From the NCBI GenBank assembly GCA_016927865.1, contig JAFGLU010000009.1, positions 1 through 59,283 on the forward strand: a stretch of DNA of 59,283 nucleotides, given 5' to 3'. The notes beneath the pieces were generated by a model. It had not been told where the DNA came from, made no database searches, and saw only the letters and a program-made list of their open reading frames with translations. Position numbers and translations under genes: made by a program. This DNA comes from Anaerolineaceae bacterium. Lineage in GTDB: Bacteria > Chloroflexota > Anaerolineae > Anaerolineales > Anaerolineaceae. Positions 1-8,811 of this stretch are shown in pieces; within the stretch, counting starts at the first letter, position 1, and every line of letters begins with the position of its first letter.

Positions 1-1
1 G

Positions 2-742
2 GAGATGCGCGCCCAGATGGCTGATCACGCCGGGCGCTTTGACACAGCCGGCTTGCTGGAGGCGATCCGCGCGTTCAATTCGGCGGCTGCCGACACCCGC
101 AGCAATTGGCAGCCAGGCCTGGGCCTGGAACTGGCCCTGGCCGAAGCTGTGAGCGAGAAACCCGCTGCCGTGGTTACCGTGGTGCAGGGGCCTGCGGCCC
201 AACCCGCTTTCCACTCGATGACCCCAACGACAGCCCCACCTGCGGCGCGGACTGAGCAGCCACCAGTAGTTCCTGTATCAGCACCGACCGAGCGGCAAGA
301 GATTGCCAGGGCGGAAGAACAGACCCCGCAGACACAGGCAGAGAAAGCCCAGAAAGCTGCCCCTGCGCCCAGCGGCGAGGTCCCAGGGCAGGTATCAGAC
401 TTGGGTCAAATCCGGCAGAGTTGGGCGCGGATTCGCCATGTGGTGCGCCAGCACAGCGCCTTATCGGCCGCGGCGTTGAACTCGTGCCGGACATTTACGA
501 TCAAAGATGGCATCCTGGTGCTGGGATATCAGAATGATCTGCTTAAATCCAAGATGGAGACCGAGGACAACTTGGCGTTGTTGAAGGCGGCATTGCAAGG
601 GGTGTTGGGCGTTTCTATGCCGGTGCGCTGCGTGGTGATCGGCAACAAGACCACCCTGGAAGCGGACGACTTGGACATAGATAGCGATGGGATGGTGCGC
701 ACGGCGCTGGATTTGGGCGGCGAAATCGTTTACAAGGAATAA
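2..742 (+). CDS. dnaX: DNA polymerase III subunit gamma/tau, C-terminal part (5' end outside window)
   Basis: The reading frame is already open at the left edge, so only the C-terminal ~246 residues are present. The first residues (MADHAGRFDTAGLLEAI, then WQPGLGLELALAEAV) resemble the end of DnaX domain III, which oligomerises the clamp loader. A Pro/Ala/Gln-rich linker of roughly 100 residues follows, then a folded C-terminal segment (about residues 130-245) of the tau-tail type. The ATPase core lies upstream, outside the window. The gene is followed 50 bp later by ybaB and recR, the widespread bacterial order dnaX-ybaB-recR, which supports the call. The ATG at 5 is internal to the protein and is not the real start. 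Confidence 0.85.
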   Translation, partial: EMRAQMADHAGRFDTAGLLEAIRAFNSAAADTRSNWQPGLGLELALAEAVSEKPAAVVTVVQGPAAQPAFHSMTPTTAPPAARTEQPPVVPVSAPTERQEIARAEEQTPQTQAEKAQKAAPAPSGEVPGQVSDLGQIRQSWARIRHVVRQHSALSAAALNSCRTFTIKDGILVLGYQNDLLKSKMETEDNLALLKAALQGVLGVSMPVRCVVIGNKTTLEADDLDIDSDGMVRTALDLGGEIVYKE

Positions 743-792
743 GAAGCAGCCTTCACTAAGGCGCGGGTTTATTGAAACAATCAGGAGGAAAT

Positions 793-1137
793 ATGGCAAA
801 AGGATTCAATCGAGGACCTTCGATGGGCGCGGGCGGGGGCATGGCTGCCCAACTGCGCAAGCTGCAGGAGCAGATGGCCCTGGCCCAGGAGCAACTGGCC
901 AGCGAGACCGTGGTCGGCACAGCCGGCGGCGGGGCGGTGAAGGTTACCATGACCGGCGATCAGCACTGCACGGCGGTGGAAGTGGACGCCGAGTTCCTGA
1001 AGGACGCCGATGCTGAGATGCTGCAGGATATGCTGATGATGGCGGTGAATCAGGCGTTGGATGCTTCGCGCAAGCTGCAGGAAGAGCGCATGGGCCCGCT
1101 GGCTGGGGGCATGAGTGGCATGGGGCTGGGATTCTAA
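793..1137 (+). CDS. ybaB: YbaB/EbfC family nucleoid-associated DNA-binding protein
   Basis: This 114-residue protein has the YbaB layout: a flexible Gly/Met-rich N-terminus, a helix rich in Gln/Leu/Glu (LRKLQEQMALAQEQLAS), then a beta region with VKVTMTGDQ. The family forms dimers that bind DNA and coat the nucleoid. AGGAGG at 783-788 lies 4 bases before the ATG at 793; an upstream in-frame ATG at 772 has no such site and is rejected. The gene lies between dnaX and recR, and its TAA directly abuts the recR ATG, so the two are probably co-translated. Confidence 0.9.
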   Translation: MAKGFNRGPSMGAGGGMAAQLRKLQEQMALAQEQLASETVVGTAGGGAVKVTMTGDQHCTAVEVDAEFLKDADAEMLQDMLMMAVNQALDASRKLQEERMGPLAGGMSGMGLGF

Positions 1138-1743
1138 ATGGCGGGTTTGCCCGAACCTGTTGAGGCATTGATTAACGCTTTTGAGCGACTGCCCGGCATT
1201 GGGCCGAAGACAGCTTCGCGGCTGGCGTTTTATATATTGCGCCAACCAGAGGAGACTTCGCGCGCGCTGGCCGAAGCGCTGCTGGCGATTAAAACGGCCA
1301 CCAGCCTGTGCCCAATCTGCTTTCACATCACCGGAGCGGGGCAGGAAAAGTGCGAAATTTGCGCCGATACGCGCCGTGACGAGACCCAACTGTGCGTTGT
1401 GGAAGAGCCGCTGGATGTGCTGGTGGTGGAGCGCACGGGCGGCTTCATGGGACGTTATCACGTGCTGCATGGGGTGCTGTCGCCTATTGAAGGGATTGGC
1501 CCGGAGCATTTGAAAATACGCCCATTGCTCGAGCGGGTGCGCGAGGGCAAGATCCGCGAGGTGATTGTGGCGACCAACCCAAGTATGGAAGGGGATGCCA
1601 CGGCGCTGTATCTGCGTACGCAGCTCCAGCCGATGGGGGTGCGCATCACGCGCCTGGCGCGGGGTCTGCCCGTGGGCGGCGATATTGAATATGCCGACCA
1701 AAACACGCTGCTGCGTGCTTTGGCCGGGAGACAGGACTTGTAA
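1138..1743 (+). CDS. recR: Recombination mediator protein RecR
   Basis: The 201-residue protein has the full RecR architecture. A helix-hairpin-helix (RLPGIGPKTASRLAF, about 17-31) binds DNA. A zinc finger uses Cys58, Cys61, Cys72 and Cys75. A Toprim domain begins around 84 (LCVVEEPLDVLVVER), and a Walker-like C-terminal part follows. RecR works with RecO/RecF to load RecA onto SSB-coated gaps. The length is normal for the family. The ATG directly follows the ybaB stop. Downstream, the nitroreductase ATG is only one base after the RecR stop, so the two share an mRNA. Confidence 0.95.
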   Translation: MAGLPEPVEALINAFERLPGIGPKTASRLAFYILRQPEETSRALAEALLAIKTATSLCPICFHITGAGQEKCEICADTRRDETQLCVVEEPLDVLVVERTGGFMGRYHVLHGVLSPIEGIGPEHLKIRPLLERVREGKIREVIVATNPSMEGDATALYLRTQLQPMGVRITRLARGLPVGGDIEYADQNTLLRALAGRQDL

Positions 1744-1744
1744 T

Positions 1745-2326
1745 ATGGACGTGTACGAAGCCATTTCTGCTCGGCGCAGCATTCGACGCTTCAAGGATGC
1801 TCCGCTGGCGAATGAGGTTGTTGAGAAGATCCTCCAGGCGGGGACGCTGGCCCCTTCGGGAAAGAACCGCCAGCCCTGGCGATTTTATGTGGTGAGCGGC
1901 GGCCCGAAGAAGGCTGAGATGGTGGGAATATTACGCGCAGCCTTGCAACGCCTGTCTGCCGAGGGTCACAACATGCGTTGGCCCGAGCACTCGGTGGATA
2001 TCATCGAGCGTGCTCCGGTGACGGTGTTTGTGTGCAACCCCGAAGGTCAGCGCCCTTGGTTTTCCCACGGCAGCGACCAGGCTATGATGCAGGTGGTGGA
2101 TACGCAGTCGGTGGGGGCGGCCATCCAGAATATGCTCCTGGCGGCGCAGGCCGAAGGCGTGGGGTCGCTGTGGATTTGCGATGTGTTCATTGCATACGAT
2201 GAGTTGTGTGATTGGCTGGGCGAGAAGGGCGAGTTGATCGCGGCGATCTCGTTTGGGTATGCCGACGAGGCGCCCGCTGCCCGCCCGCGCAAACCGTTGA
2301 GTGATGTGACTGTGTGGGTAAAATAA
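1745..2326 (+). CDS. Nitroreductase family FMN oxidoreductase
   Basis: This 193-residue protein starts with the nitroreductase signature MDVYEAISARRSIRRF, followed by APSGKNRQPWRFYVV, the FMN-phosphate-binding and dimer segment, and a C-terminal GYADE element. Family members use NAD(P)H and bound FMN to reduce nitro groups, quinones or flavins; the substrate cannot be read from the sequence. The start at 1745 lies one base after recR and is chosen because it exactly begins the family signature; the frame opens much further upstream inside recR. The gene ends at a strong bidirectional terminator. Confidence 0.88.
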   Translation: MDVYEAISARRSIRRFKDAPLANEVVEKILQAGTLAPSGKNRQPWRFYVVSGGPKKAEMVGILRAALQRLSAEGHNMRWPEHSVDIIERAPVTVFVCNPEGQRPWFSHGSDQAMMQVVDTQSVGAAIQNMLLAAQAEGVGSLWICDVFIAYDELCDWLGEKGELIAAISFGYADEAPAARPRKPLSDVTVWVK

Positions 2327-2330
2327 CCAC

Positions 2331-2376
2331 AAAAAAGAACCCTACGGTGCAGAAAAGCACCGTAGGGTTCTTTTTT
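2331..2376. terminator. Bidirectional rho-independent terminator
   Basis: A perfect 20-bp inverted repeat (2331-2350 with 2357-2376) encloses a 6-base loop. It has a GC-rich core (CCCTACGGTGC) flanked by A6 on one side and T6 on the other, so it works as an intrinsic terminator on both strands. It sits between the convergent nitroreductase gene and the HerA-like gene. Confidence 0.93.
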
Positions 2377-2397
2377 GTAAAAAATAGATCGCCGGTC

Positions 2398-4908
2398 TTA
2401 TATTGCTGGGGCCTGGAAGGTGCGGCCTTCGGCCTGCACCACGTAGACGGGCATCCAGGCCAGACCAGATAACTCGATGAAGATGTCTTTGCGCAGGGGG
2501 TTGACCGTGACTTCGGTGAAGTCGCCCACTGTTTGCGCCCATTGATCCTGCAGCCGGGCGGCGTCGGCATCTTTGTCGCCTTTCAGCGTAACCATTTCAT
2601 CCTGCAAGGATTTGAGCAGGTCTTTGGCGGCTTCCAGGTTCTCTTTGGCCTGTGAGGTCATGCGTCCCTTGCTCAGCGATGAGGAGATACTCTTCTTTCG
2701 TTTAGAGAACAGGCTGATAGCCAGTTCGGCTGCGCTGCCCAGCTCTTCCATGCGCCGGCGGCTGACCTCGTTCTCGTATTTTTCCACCATGGACTGTTGT
2801 TTGTCAATCTTGCGCTGGAGGGTAGTCAGGCGGGTCCGGTAAGTGGAGTCGAGCTTGGCTTGTTGGTCGCGCAGTTGCAAGCGGGCGGCTTCTTCACATT
2901 TCTTGCGGAAGGTCACCTGGGTGTCGCCAGGCTCGGAGTAGATCTTGAGTCCTTCGTGGGCGAAGAGAGTCAGGCCGGCGGTGCGGTAAACCCAATCGAG
3001 GAATTCCTTTTCCAATGCAGCAGCATTCTTCGAGCCGCTCAACCAGGCCGGCAGCGACAGGAAACGCGCATCCGGCAAGGGCTGCGAGTCCACCCGGCTA
3101 GGGTCGATGGCCTCGCGCTGAGATTTATCCCAATCGGCGCGCACGCCGTTTAATTCGGTGAGCAGCGCGGTCACCCGTTTGTCGAAATCCAGGTTGTACT
3201 TGCGGTTGGAATAACGAACATCGGCCTGGAATAGCAAAGTAGGCACATAGAGCAATCCCTGGGGTTGTACAGGGCCTGCCATGCTAGTGCTGATGCGCCC
3301 CAGCGCCTGAGATAGGCTCATCTCGGGCGAAAGGTACAACACTTTGGTGCCGGCAGGCGGGGAGGGCGGGGTGCGGGTGGCGTTGCCGAGCGGGCCTTCT
3401 GCTGCGGGCGCGGGGACTTGAACAGCTGTTTGTGCAGCCGGAGCCGCCTGTGCAACTGAGGCGGCTACTGTGGGCTGCGAGGGAGCGGCGGCATAGGCAT
3501 TGGCCGGCGGGACCTCATCGGGCGCGGAGCCGAGCAGTTTGAGGGCTGGCAGTTGCACGCGAGCCAGGGGGCCGGCCAGGTAGTTGAGGCACCAGCGCGT
3601 TGAGAAGATGGGCGACGTGCCGCGGTGATGCACGTTGTGCAGGAGGAAGGAGCGTGGTTTGAGGGCGGAGATGATCTTCTCATACGTGGGGCGATCCACG
3701 CCGCCTTCAATCGATTGCAAGCCATCCAGCAGGCGGGCCTTGTCTTGATCGGTTTGCAGGCGGCCCACAAACCAGGTGCCCGCGTTGGACAGGCCCTTGT
3801 AGTCGATGTCGACCGGGTTTTGGGTGGCCAGAAGCAAGCCAACGCCGAAGGCGCGAGCCTGCTTAAGTAGGCGCAGCAGCACAGGGCGCGAGGGCGGGTT
3901 AGCGATGGGCGGCAGGTAGCCGACAATTTCGTCAAAGGCTACCAGGGCACGCAAGCCGGGGCTGCCGCGCTGAGCGCGCATCCAAGATTCGACCGCGGCC
4001 AGGAGGAGGGTGACGAAGAACATGCGCTCGGTCTCATCCAGGTGGGCCAGGTAGAAGATGCTAAAACGGGGTTTGCCAGAGGGTGTATAGAAAAATGCCT
4101 GAGCGTCCAGGCTTTGACCTTCGGTCCAGGATTGGAACGAAGGCGAGGCCAGGAAATTGTTGAGCAAAATAGCCAATTCAAAGCGGTCTTTTTCGGGGAA
4201 GAAATTATCTACCGGGAAAGCTCCCAGGCGCTCAAAGGGCGGGGATTGCACCTGCATGATCAGCTCGGTGAGATCCAGTGCGGCGCCTTTGCTCCAGGCT
4301 GTTTCGATGATGTTGCTGACCAGGATGTGTTCGCGGGAACGGAGCGGGTCGATATCCTTGAGGCCGATCAGGCTGAGCAAAGCGGTGACGGTGCTGGAGA
4401 CACGCTCGCGCAAAATCTCGCGGTGGTCGGCCCAGGTGAGGCCGGTGGGCGGGGCAAAGGAAGCCAGCAAGTTGACGGGTTCGCCGGTGTTCGAGCCGGG
4501 CGTATAGACAACATAATCGACGGCGTTCTTGAGGGACAACAGTTGGTCGTGGCCCAGACCGAAACCCGCCAGGCCTTTTTGCCAGTTGCCAGCGGTCTTT
4601 TCTGCCAGTTGAGGCACGCTCATCCCTTCGCGGCGGGCGGCTTCTGGGTCGATCCACGGCTCAAAACTGGCCGGGAGCTGGTCGGGAAAGTGCAGCAGCA
4701 GGTTGGTCAGGTCGCCTTTGGGGTCAATGATGATGGCCGGGAGGCCTTTGAGGGCGGCCTCTTCGAGGAGACCGATCAATAGACCGGTCTTGCCCGAGCC
4801 GGTCATACCGACGATGACGCCGTGGGTGGTGAAATCGTCAGGGTCATATAATACATTTTCGGGGGTGGGGGCGGCAGTCCGCCCAATGAAAAATTCTTTA
4901 TCACTCAT
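2398..4908 (-). CDS. HerA-like P-loop ATPase with C-terminal coiled coil
   Basis: The 836-residue protein belongs to the HerA/FtsK-like superfamily of ring ATPases. The Walker A GMTGSGKTG is at about 34-42 and the Walker B region LRALVAFDEI at about 319-328. LLLATQNPVDID at 358-369 resembles the sensor segment of DNA-pumping ATPases. After an Ala/Pro-rich linker (about 450-520), the C-terminal third contains a long charged helix with QRKIDKQQSMVEKYENEVS, predicted as coiled coil. No nuclease domain is fused and no NurA gene is adjacent. It lies three bases downstream of the protease gene, so both are probably one transcription unit. The family is often annotated as a conserved ATP-binding protein of unknown job; DNA translocation is inferred from homology only. 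Confidence 0.8.
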   Translation of the reverse strand: MSDKEFFIGRTAAPTPENVLYDPDDFTTHGVIVGMTGSGKTGLLIGLLEEAALKGLPAIIIDPKGDLTNLLLHFPDQLPASFEPWIDPEAARREGMSVPQLAEKTAGNWQKGLAGFGLGHDQLLSLKNAVDYVVYTPGSNTGEPVNLLASFAPPTGLTWADHREILRERVSSTVTALLSLIGLKDIDPLRSREHILVSNIIETAWSKGAALDLTELIMQVQSPPFERLGAFPVDNFFPEKDRFELAILLNNFLASPSFQSWTEGQSLDAQAFFYTPSGKPRFSIFYLAHLDETERMFFVTLLLAAVESWMRAQRGSPGLRALVAFDEIVGYLPPIANPPSRPVLLRLLKQARAFGVGLLLATQNPVDIDYKGLSNAGTWFVGRLQTDQDKARLLDGLQSIEGGVDRPTYEKIISALKPRSFLLHNVHHRGTSPIFSTRWCLNYLAGPLARVQLPALKLLGSAPDEVPPANAYAAAPSQPTVAASVAQAAPAAQTAVQVPAPAAEGPLGNATRTPPSPPAGTKVLYLSPEMSLSQALGRISTSMAGPVQPQGLLYVPTLLFQADVRYSNRKYNLDFDKRVTALLTELNGVRADWDKSQREAIDPSRVDSQPLPDARFLSLPAWLSGSKNAAALEKEFLDWVYRTAGLTLFAHEGLKIYSEPGDTQVTFRKKCEEAARLQLRDQQAKLDSTYRTRLTTLQRKIDKQQSMVEKYENEVSRRRMEELGSAAELAISLFSKRKKSISSSLSKGRMTSQAKENLEAAKDLLKSLQDEMVTLKGDKDADAARLQDQWAQTVGDFTEVTVNPLRKDIFIELSGLAWMPVYVVQAEGRTFQAPAI

Positions 4909-4911
4909 GTT

Positions 4912-6834
4912 TTAGGGTCCGTATATGATGAAATTGTCAAATCCGATGGCAGCACCGGGGTTATCAAAGGTGCCGACAAACAAGCCAACCTGGCCAGACG
5001 AGAAGGACGTGTCTGTGACAGAGGCTAAAACCGTGTCGTTTACGGCCACGGTTAATTCATTGCCAATACAGCCCGCGAACAGGGTGGCGCTTTGATCACT
5101 AAAGTAGGCGTCGCCGGTTGGGGTCCAATCGTAAAGGGCTGTCCATTCGCCATATTGCCGTCTCCAAATGGAGAAGTAGCCATCTTCGGAGATTTCAAGC
5201 GTGTAATAGTTATCGCCATCCACCATGCGGCAGATGATGCCGTATTCGCTTTCGCCGGAGCCCTGGATGACAGAGAGATCGACCTGAACAACTACATCAT
5301 CATAGGTGCCATCCGGTACGCTCCAAATGACCTGGTTGGGATCATCAACCTGGATGAAATAGTAGCCATCAGAAGAATAACCGACCGAGCCGGTGCTGAG
5401 AACTTCATCAGGCCAGATGCCGGTGGTGGAGAAATCATCGCTGAAGAGGACGTTGTCTTCGGTGGGCATGTCTTCTTGCGGGGCCGAGGCTATACCGGTT
5501 TGAAAGTTGACTTCGCCGCGCCGGGCGGCATCGATGTAAGGCTGGGCCAGGGTGAGCGGGCGCAGGGCGTTGATGAAGCCGCCGGTGGGCACGCAGTTGT
5601 CGCTCTCGTCCACATAGCCGTCGCGGTTGGTGTCGGTGAGGACGCGGCAGTCCACGTACTGGTCGTCGCCGCCGTAGCCAAGTTGGGTGGGCACACCGAT
5701 CAGTTCGCCATCGGCGTTGGCAGCCAGGCCGCCGCTGTTGCCGCCGGCAATGGTGGCGGAGGTTTTGATGAAGGCGCGGTTACCGTAGGGGTCTTCCGCG
5801 GTAAAGCCGGAAACCTCGCCGCGGGTGAGGGTGATGGTCTCGCCGCCGATGCCGGGATAGCCGATGATCGTGATGTTGTCACCCAGGCTGAGGCTGTCGG
5901 AACTGCCCAAGGGAACGGTGGGCAGGTTGAGCGTAGAAGCATCGATGGGGTTGCCCTCGGCATCTTTGGTGATTTTGCCAACGGCAATATCCATGGCTTC
6001 GTCCACCTGGAAGAGTTCCATCTCGTATTGCACTTCAGGTGGGGCGTCGGGGGCCACGGTCATGGCCACAAGCAGGTTTCTTACGGTGTAGTAGCGGTCA
6101 GACATGACCACGTGGGCATTGGTGAGGATGAGTCCGTCGGGGGAGATGATGGAGCCGGAGCCGGTCCAGCCGGGGCCGACCTCGCCATCATATTCGACAA
6201 TGGCGATGATTTGTACAACGGCTTGATAGGGAATGGCACCCAGATCAGCGGGGGCCAGCGTGGCAGCCGGGGCCAGGGTGGCGGCAGGGACTTCTGGCCC
6301 TGAGGCCTGACCCTGGTTGACCAGGATGCGCACCGAAGCGGAGGAGGTCTTGCGTCCGGTGAGAGCGGTGATTTCGCCGGAGAAATCGCCGGCAGAAGCG
6401 GATTCGAAGGTGAAAGTGACGGTCTCGCTTTGGCCTGAATCCAGAGAAAGGTCGAATTTGTAGCCGATTTGTTCGTCGTAATCGGCGGTGCCGGTGGCGG
6501 CAGGGCTGACGCTGCGCAGGGTGGAGGATTCCAGGATGGTCTTGGGCAGGCGCAGTTCGCTGACTTCCAGCGTGTCCTCACCGTTGTTGCTGAGGCGCAC
6601 CGAGATTTTGTACTCCTGGTCCTGATACAGCGGCGGCGGCGCGTTGACGGCCACAGCCAGGTCGGCCGATTCGCCGCCTGAACCGTTGAGGAGGAAGAAA
6701 GCGCCTACGCCGATGCTCCCCAGGCAAACCAACACTGCGGCGATGATGCCGCAGGTGATCAGCAGTGAGTTCGATTTCTTTTGCGGCGGTGAAGCAGGCG
6801 GGGGCGCAAATTGTTGGGACGGATAGGAATCCAT
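4912..6834 (-). CDS. Membrane-anchored trypsin-like serine protease with C-terminal jelly-roll-like domain
   Basis: This 640-residue protein begins with a Pro/Gln-rich cytoplasmic tail and one membrane segment (about 24-49), giving an N-in topology with the rest outside. An Ig-like beta domain (about 57-172) follows, then a chymotrypsin-fold protease with a visible triad: His241 (LILTNAHVV), Asp282 (AMDIAVGKI) and Ser367 (GGNSGG). An Asp-rich loop at 401-413 (DTNRDGYVDESDN) looks like a dockerin/EF-hand type calcium site inserted near the active-site side. Residues 465-638 form a beta-rich region with the style of LamG/concanavalin-like domains. The GGAGGG ribosome site precedes the ATG. It is upstream of the HerA-like gene with a 3-base gap. 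Substrate unknown. Confidence 0.85.
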   Translation of the reverse strand: MDSYPSQQFAPPPASPPQKKSNSLLITCGIIAAVLVCLGSIGVGAFFLLNGSGGESADLAVAVNAPPPLYQDQEYKISVRLSNNGEDTLEVSELRLPKTILESSTLRSVSPAATGTADYDEQIGYKFDLSLDSGQSETVTFTFESASAGDFSGEITALTGRKTSSASVRILVNQGQASGPEVPAATLAPAATLAPADLGAIPYQAVVQIIAIVEYDGEVGPGWTGSGSIISPDGLILTNAHVVMSDRYYTVRNLLVAMTVAPDAPPEVQYEMELFQVDEAMDIAVGKITKDAEGNPIDASTLNLPTVPLGSSDSLSLGDNITIIGYPGIGGETITLTRGEVSGFTAEDPYGNRAFIKTSATIAGGNSGGLAANADGELIGVPTQLGYGGDDQYVDCRVLTDTNRDGYVDESDNCVPTGGFINALRPLTLAQPYIDAARRGEVNFQTGIASAPQEDMPTEDNVLFSDDFSTTGIWPDEVLSTGSVGYSSDGYYFIQVDDPNQVIWSVPDGTYDDVVVQVDLSVIQGSGESEYGIICRMVDGDNYYTLEISEDGYFSIWRRQYGEWTALYDWTPTGDAYFSDQSATLFAGCIGNELTVAVNDTVLASVTDTSFSSGQVGLFVGTFDNPGAAIGFDNFIIYGP

Positions 6835-6978
6835 AAATAACCCTCCGGGAACGTCAGACCGATATTGATAGATAAATCATATCGTAGAATAATGGATTCT
6901 GCAAACGGGGGAGGAAGCCTTTCGCTGTCCGCTATCCGCTGTCAGCCCGAAGGGCTTCTGAAGTCTGAGCAGGGAGTT
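6835..6978. repeat. Intergenic stretch with degenerate dispersed-repeat sequence
   Basis: Between the protease and toroid genes there is a fragment resembling the AGCTGTCAGC-type repeat (about 6925-6945), followed by a copy of the CTGAGCAGGGG..CCCCTGC family (about 6966-6990). The latter runs into the 3' end of the toroid gene. No ORF is credible here. The minus-strand promoter of the protease gene probably lies at about 6860-6900, where the sequence is AT-rich. Confidence 0.5.
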
Positions 6979-7986
6979 TTAACCCTGCGAAGCAGATGAA
7001 ATACAGCTGAGCGCTTTTAAGGCGCGCAAAGTCACCCATTTGTTGGGTTGCTTCTTGCGCCCAAACTCCACCCAGGTTTTGCCGGTGTAATCGTATTCCA
7101 GGGGCCAGCGGCCTTGCTCATCCTGCTTGGAGCGGATGAACATGATTGCGTTTTGCAGGCGCGGGTCGGCGCCAAGCCCCAACGGCGCCAGGGCTTCGAG
7201 GATTTGGAGCATGTCGGTGATGTAAAAGACCGGGAAGCCAAACTTCCACCAGTTGCCGCTGGGGGCGCCGCCGGTGTAGGTGGGGTAAGTGGCCTGGGCG
7301 GGGTCGACGGAGAGCAGGAAGTCGACGCCCTGGCGGGTGGCGGCCTGGATGAGCGGCGTTTGCCATTCTGGCGGGCAGGTTGCCAGGGCCAGCATGATTT
7401 TCACGGCCCCCCAGGCACAGGGTTGGTAATTGTTGACGCCGCATAGAAAACCAGGGCCGCTTTTATAAGCATAATAGCGCAGCGGGGCTTGTCTTTCGGT
7501 GTTTGGCGCGACGCCTTCTCCGGTGACGCTGCGGGCAATCCACTCGAATGCTTTTTCCAGGCGCGGGTCGCGGCAGCCCAGCGCGATGAGCGCAGCGGTG
7601 AGGTTGCCTTGAATGCAGTCAACGGTGCCGGAGGGACCCTTGCCGGTGGAAAACTGTCCGCCGGGGTTGAGGTTGTTTTCCAGCAGGTATGTGCAAGCGG
7701 TGGCGATGCGCGGGTCTTCTTCGGTGCTCGCGCCGAGTTGGGCCAGCAGCGTAACAGCCCAGACGGTGCTGCGGTATTTGGGACTGTAGCCGGGGCCGGG
7801 TTTGACCCAGTATCCGGTGGGATCCATTGCATCCAGCACCTGGGCGATGGGACTGTGGCGATGAGCGGCCTGCCGGGCGGCTAACAACTCGGGGGCGTCC
7901 GCGGGTAGACCGGCCAGGTCGCGCAGGGCCAGATAGCACGGGCCGGGGTCGGCAGGATCGAGCAGCCAGTCCAGGGCGGTGTCCAT
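6979..7986 (-). CDS. Alpha/alpha-toroid protein (terpene cyclase/prenyltransferase-like fold)
   Basis: The 335-residue sequence is built from helical repeats with the QW-like features of squalene-cyclase/prenyltransferase toroids: WAVTLLAQLGAS, GNLTAALIALG, AWGAVKIMLALA, RSKQDEQGRWPLEYDYTGK and WVTLRALKAL. It lacks a DxDD-type cyclase motif, so it is not assigned as a terpene cyclase. Relatives are often annotated as hypothetical or, without clear basis, as nitrogen-fixation proteins. GGAGGA lies just upstream of the ATG at 7986. It starts 9 bases after the metallo-hydrolase gene ends, so the two form an operon. The last codons and stop lie inside a dispersed intergenic repeat, so the C-terminus may be secondary. 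Function not known. Confidence 0.65.
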   Translation of the reverse strand: MDTALDWLLDPADPGPCYLALRDLAGLPADAPELLAARQAAHRHSPIAQVLDAMDPTGYWVKPGPGYSPKYRSTVWAVTLLAQLGASTEEDPRIATACTYLLENNLNPGGQFSTGKGPSGTVDCIQGNLTAALIALGCRDPRLEKAFEWIARSVTGEGVAPNTERQAPLRYYAYKSGPGFLCGVNNYQPCAWGAVKIMLALATCPPEWQTPLIQAATRQGVDFLLSVDPAQATYPTYTGGAPSGNWWKFGFPVFYITDMLQILEALAPLGLGADPRLQNAIMFIRSKQDEQGRWPLEYDYTGKTWVEFGRKKQPNKWVTLRALKALSCISSASQG

Positions 7987-7995
7987 TCTGTCCTC

Positions 7996-8748
7996 CTAAG
8001 AAAAGGCCAGCTTCTCCCCATCGTTGGGAATGAGCAGGCGCTCGGGGCCGATGCCGCGCGCGTCGGCGGCCTGGCGCAGTTGGGCGCGGGTGACGGTGCC
8101 GTGATCGAGGGCTTCCATGTGCACGGCCACCACGGTGCTGCGCGGAGCGGCCTCGCAGACAGCCAGGGTTTGGGCTTCATCCATGACGATTTGGACATGC
8201 TCGCCCCACACGGCCCCGTTAGAATGGGTGATGATGATGTCGGGGTCAAAGCGGGAAATGGCTTCGGCTACGGTTTCGTACCAGTTGGAGTCGCCGACCC
8301 AATACACGGTGGGTTCGTGAGGGGTCTGGAAAACGAAGCCCGAGGCGTCGCCCATATCCTTCAGGACGCTGCCGGTGCCGTGGCGGCAGGGGATGCGCGT
8401 GAAGGTGATGCCTTGCCATTCGAGGCTGTCCTCCACGGGGTGCAGGTTGGTGAAGCCCTTGGCTGCCAGGCGCTCCACATCGCCGGGCTGGCACAGGATG
8501 GGCAGTTCCTTGGGCAGCAGTTCTGCGCCAAGTGGGTCGAAATGGTCGGAGTGCAGGTGCGAGATGATGGCCATTTCGATGCCGCGCAGGACTGCCTCGG
8601 TGGAGACCGGTAAATCAACGAGGGGATTGGGCGATTTACCGGTGTAGGACGGCAGCGCGTGGCGCGGAGAGAGGTAGGGGTCGGTGAGAAAGTGGCACAG
8701 ATTATAGTTGAAGCGCATGGTGGCGCTGCGGATTAGTTGAAGCTGCAT
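7996..8748 (-). CDS. MBL-fold metallo-hydrolase, UlaG-like
   Basis: This 250-residue protein carries the metallo-beta-lactamase motif HLHSDHFD at about 65-72, a second metal-site segment (PCRHGTGS, then GDSN) and a late His (VHMEALDHG). This resembles the UlaG/YtnP-type single-domain hydrolases, which cut lactones or phosphodiesters using two metal ions. The start at 8748 is chosen because AGGAG (8756-8760) precedes it; the frame extends to 8850 only through the palindrome upstream and is rejected. It is the first gene of a two-gene operon with the toroid protein. The substrate is unknown. Confidence 0.8.
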   Translation of the reverse strand: MQLQLIRSATMRFNYNLCHFLTDPYLSPRHALPSYTGKSPNPLVDLPVSTEAVLRGIEMAIISHLHSDHFDPLGAELLPKELPILCQPGDVERLAAKGFTNLHPVEDSLEWQGITFTRIPCRHGTGSVLKDMGDASGFVFQTPHEPTVYWVGDSNWYETVAEAISRFDPDIIITHSNGAVWGEHVQIVMDEAQTLAVCEAAPRSTVVAVHMEALDHGTVTRAQLRQAADARGIGPERLLIPNDGEKLAFS

Positions 8749-8811
8749 GAGAGAACTCCTGGGTCTAAACGGTACTTTCAGTATAAGACCGTAACCACGA
8801 ATTTGGAACCA

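Noticed and set aside
6979..7986. Terpene cyclase or NifH assignment
   Set aside because: No DxDD-type or metal-binding cyclase motif and no P-loop of NifH; only the toroid fold pattern is supported.
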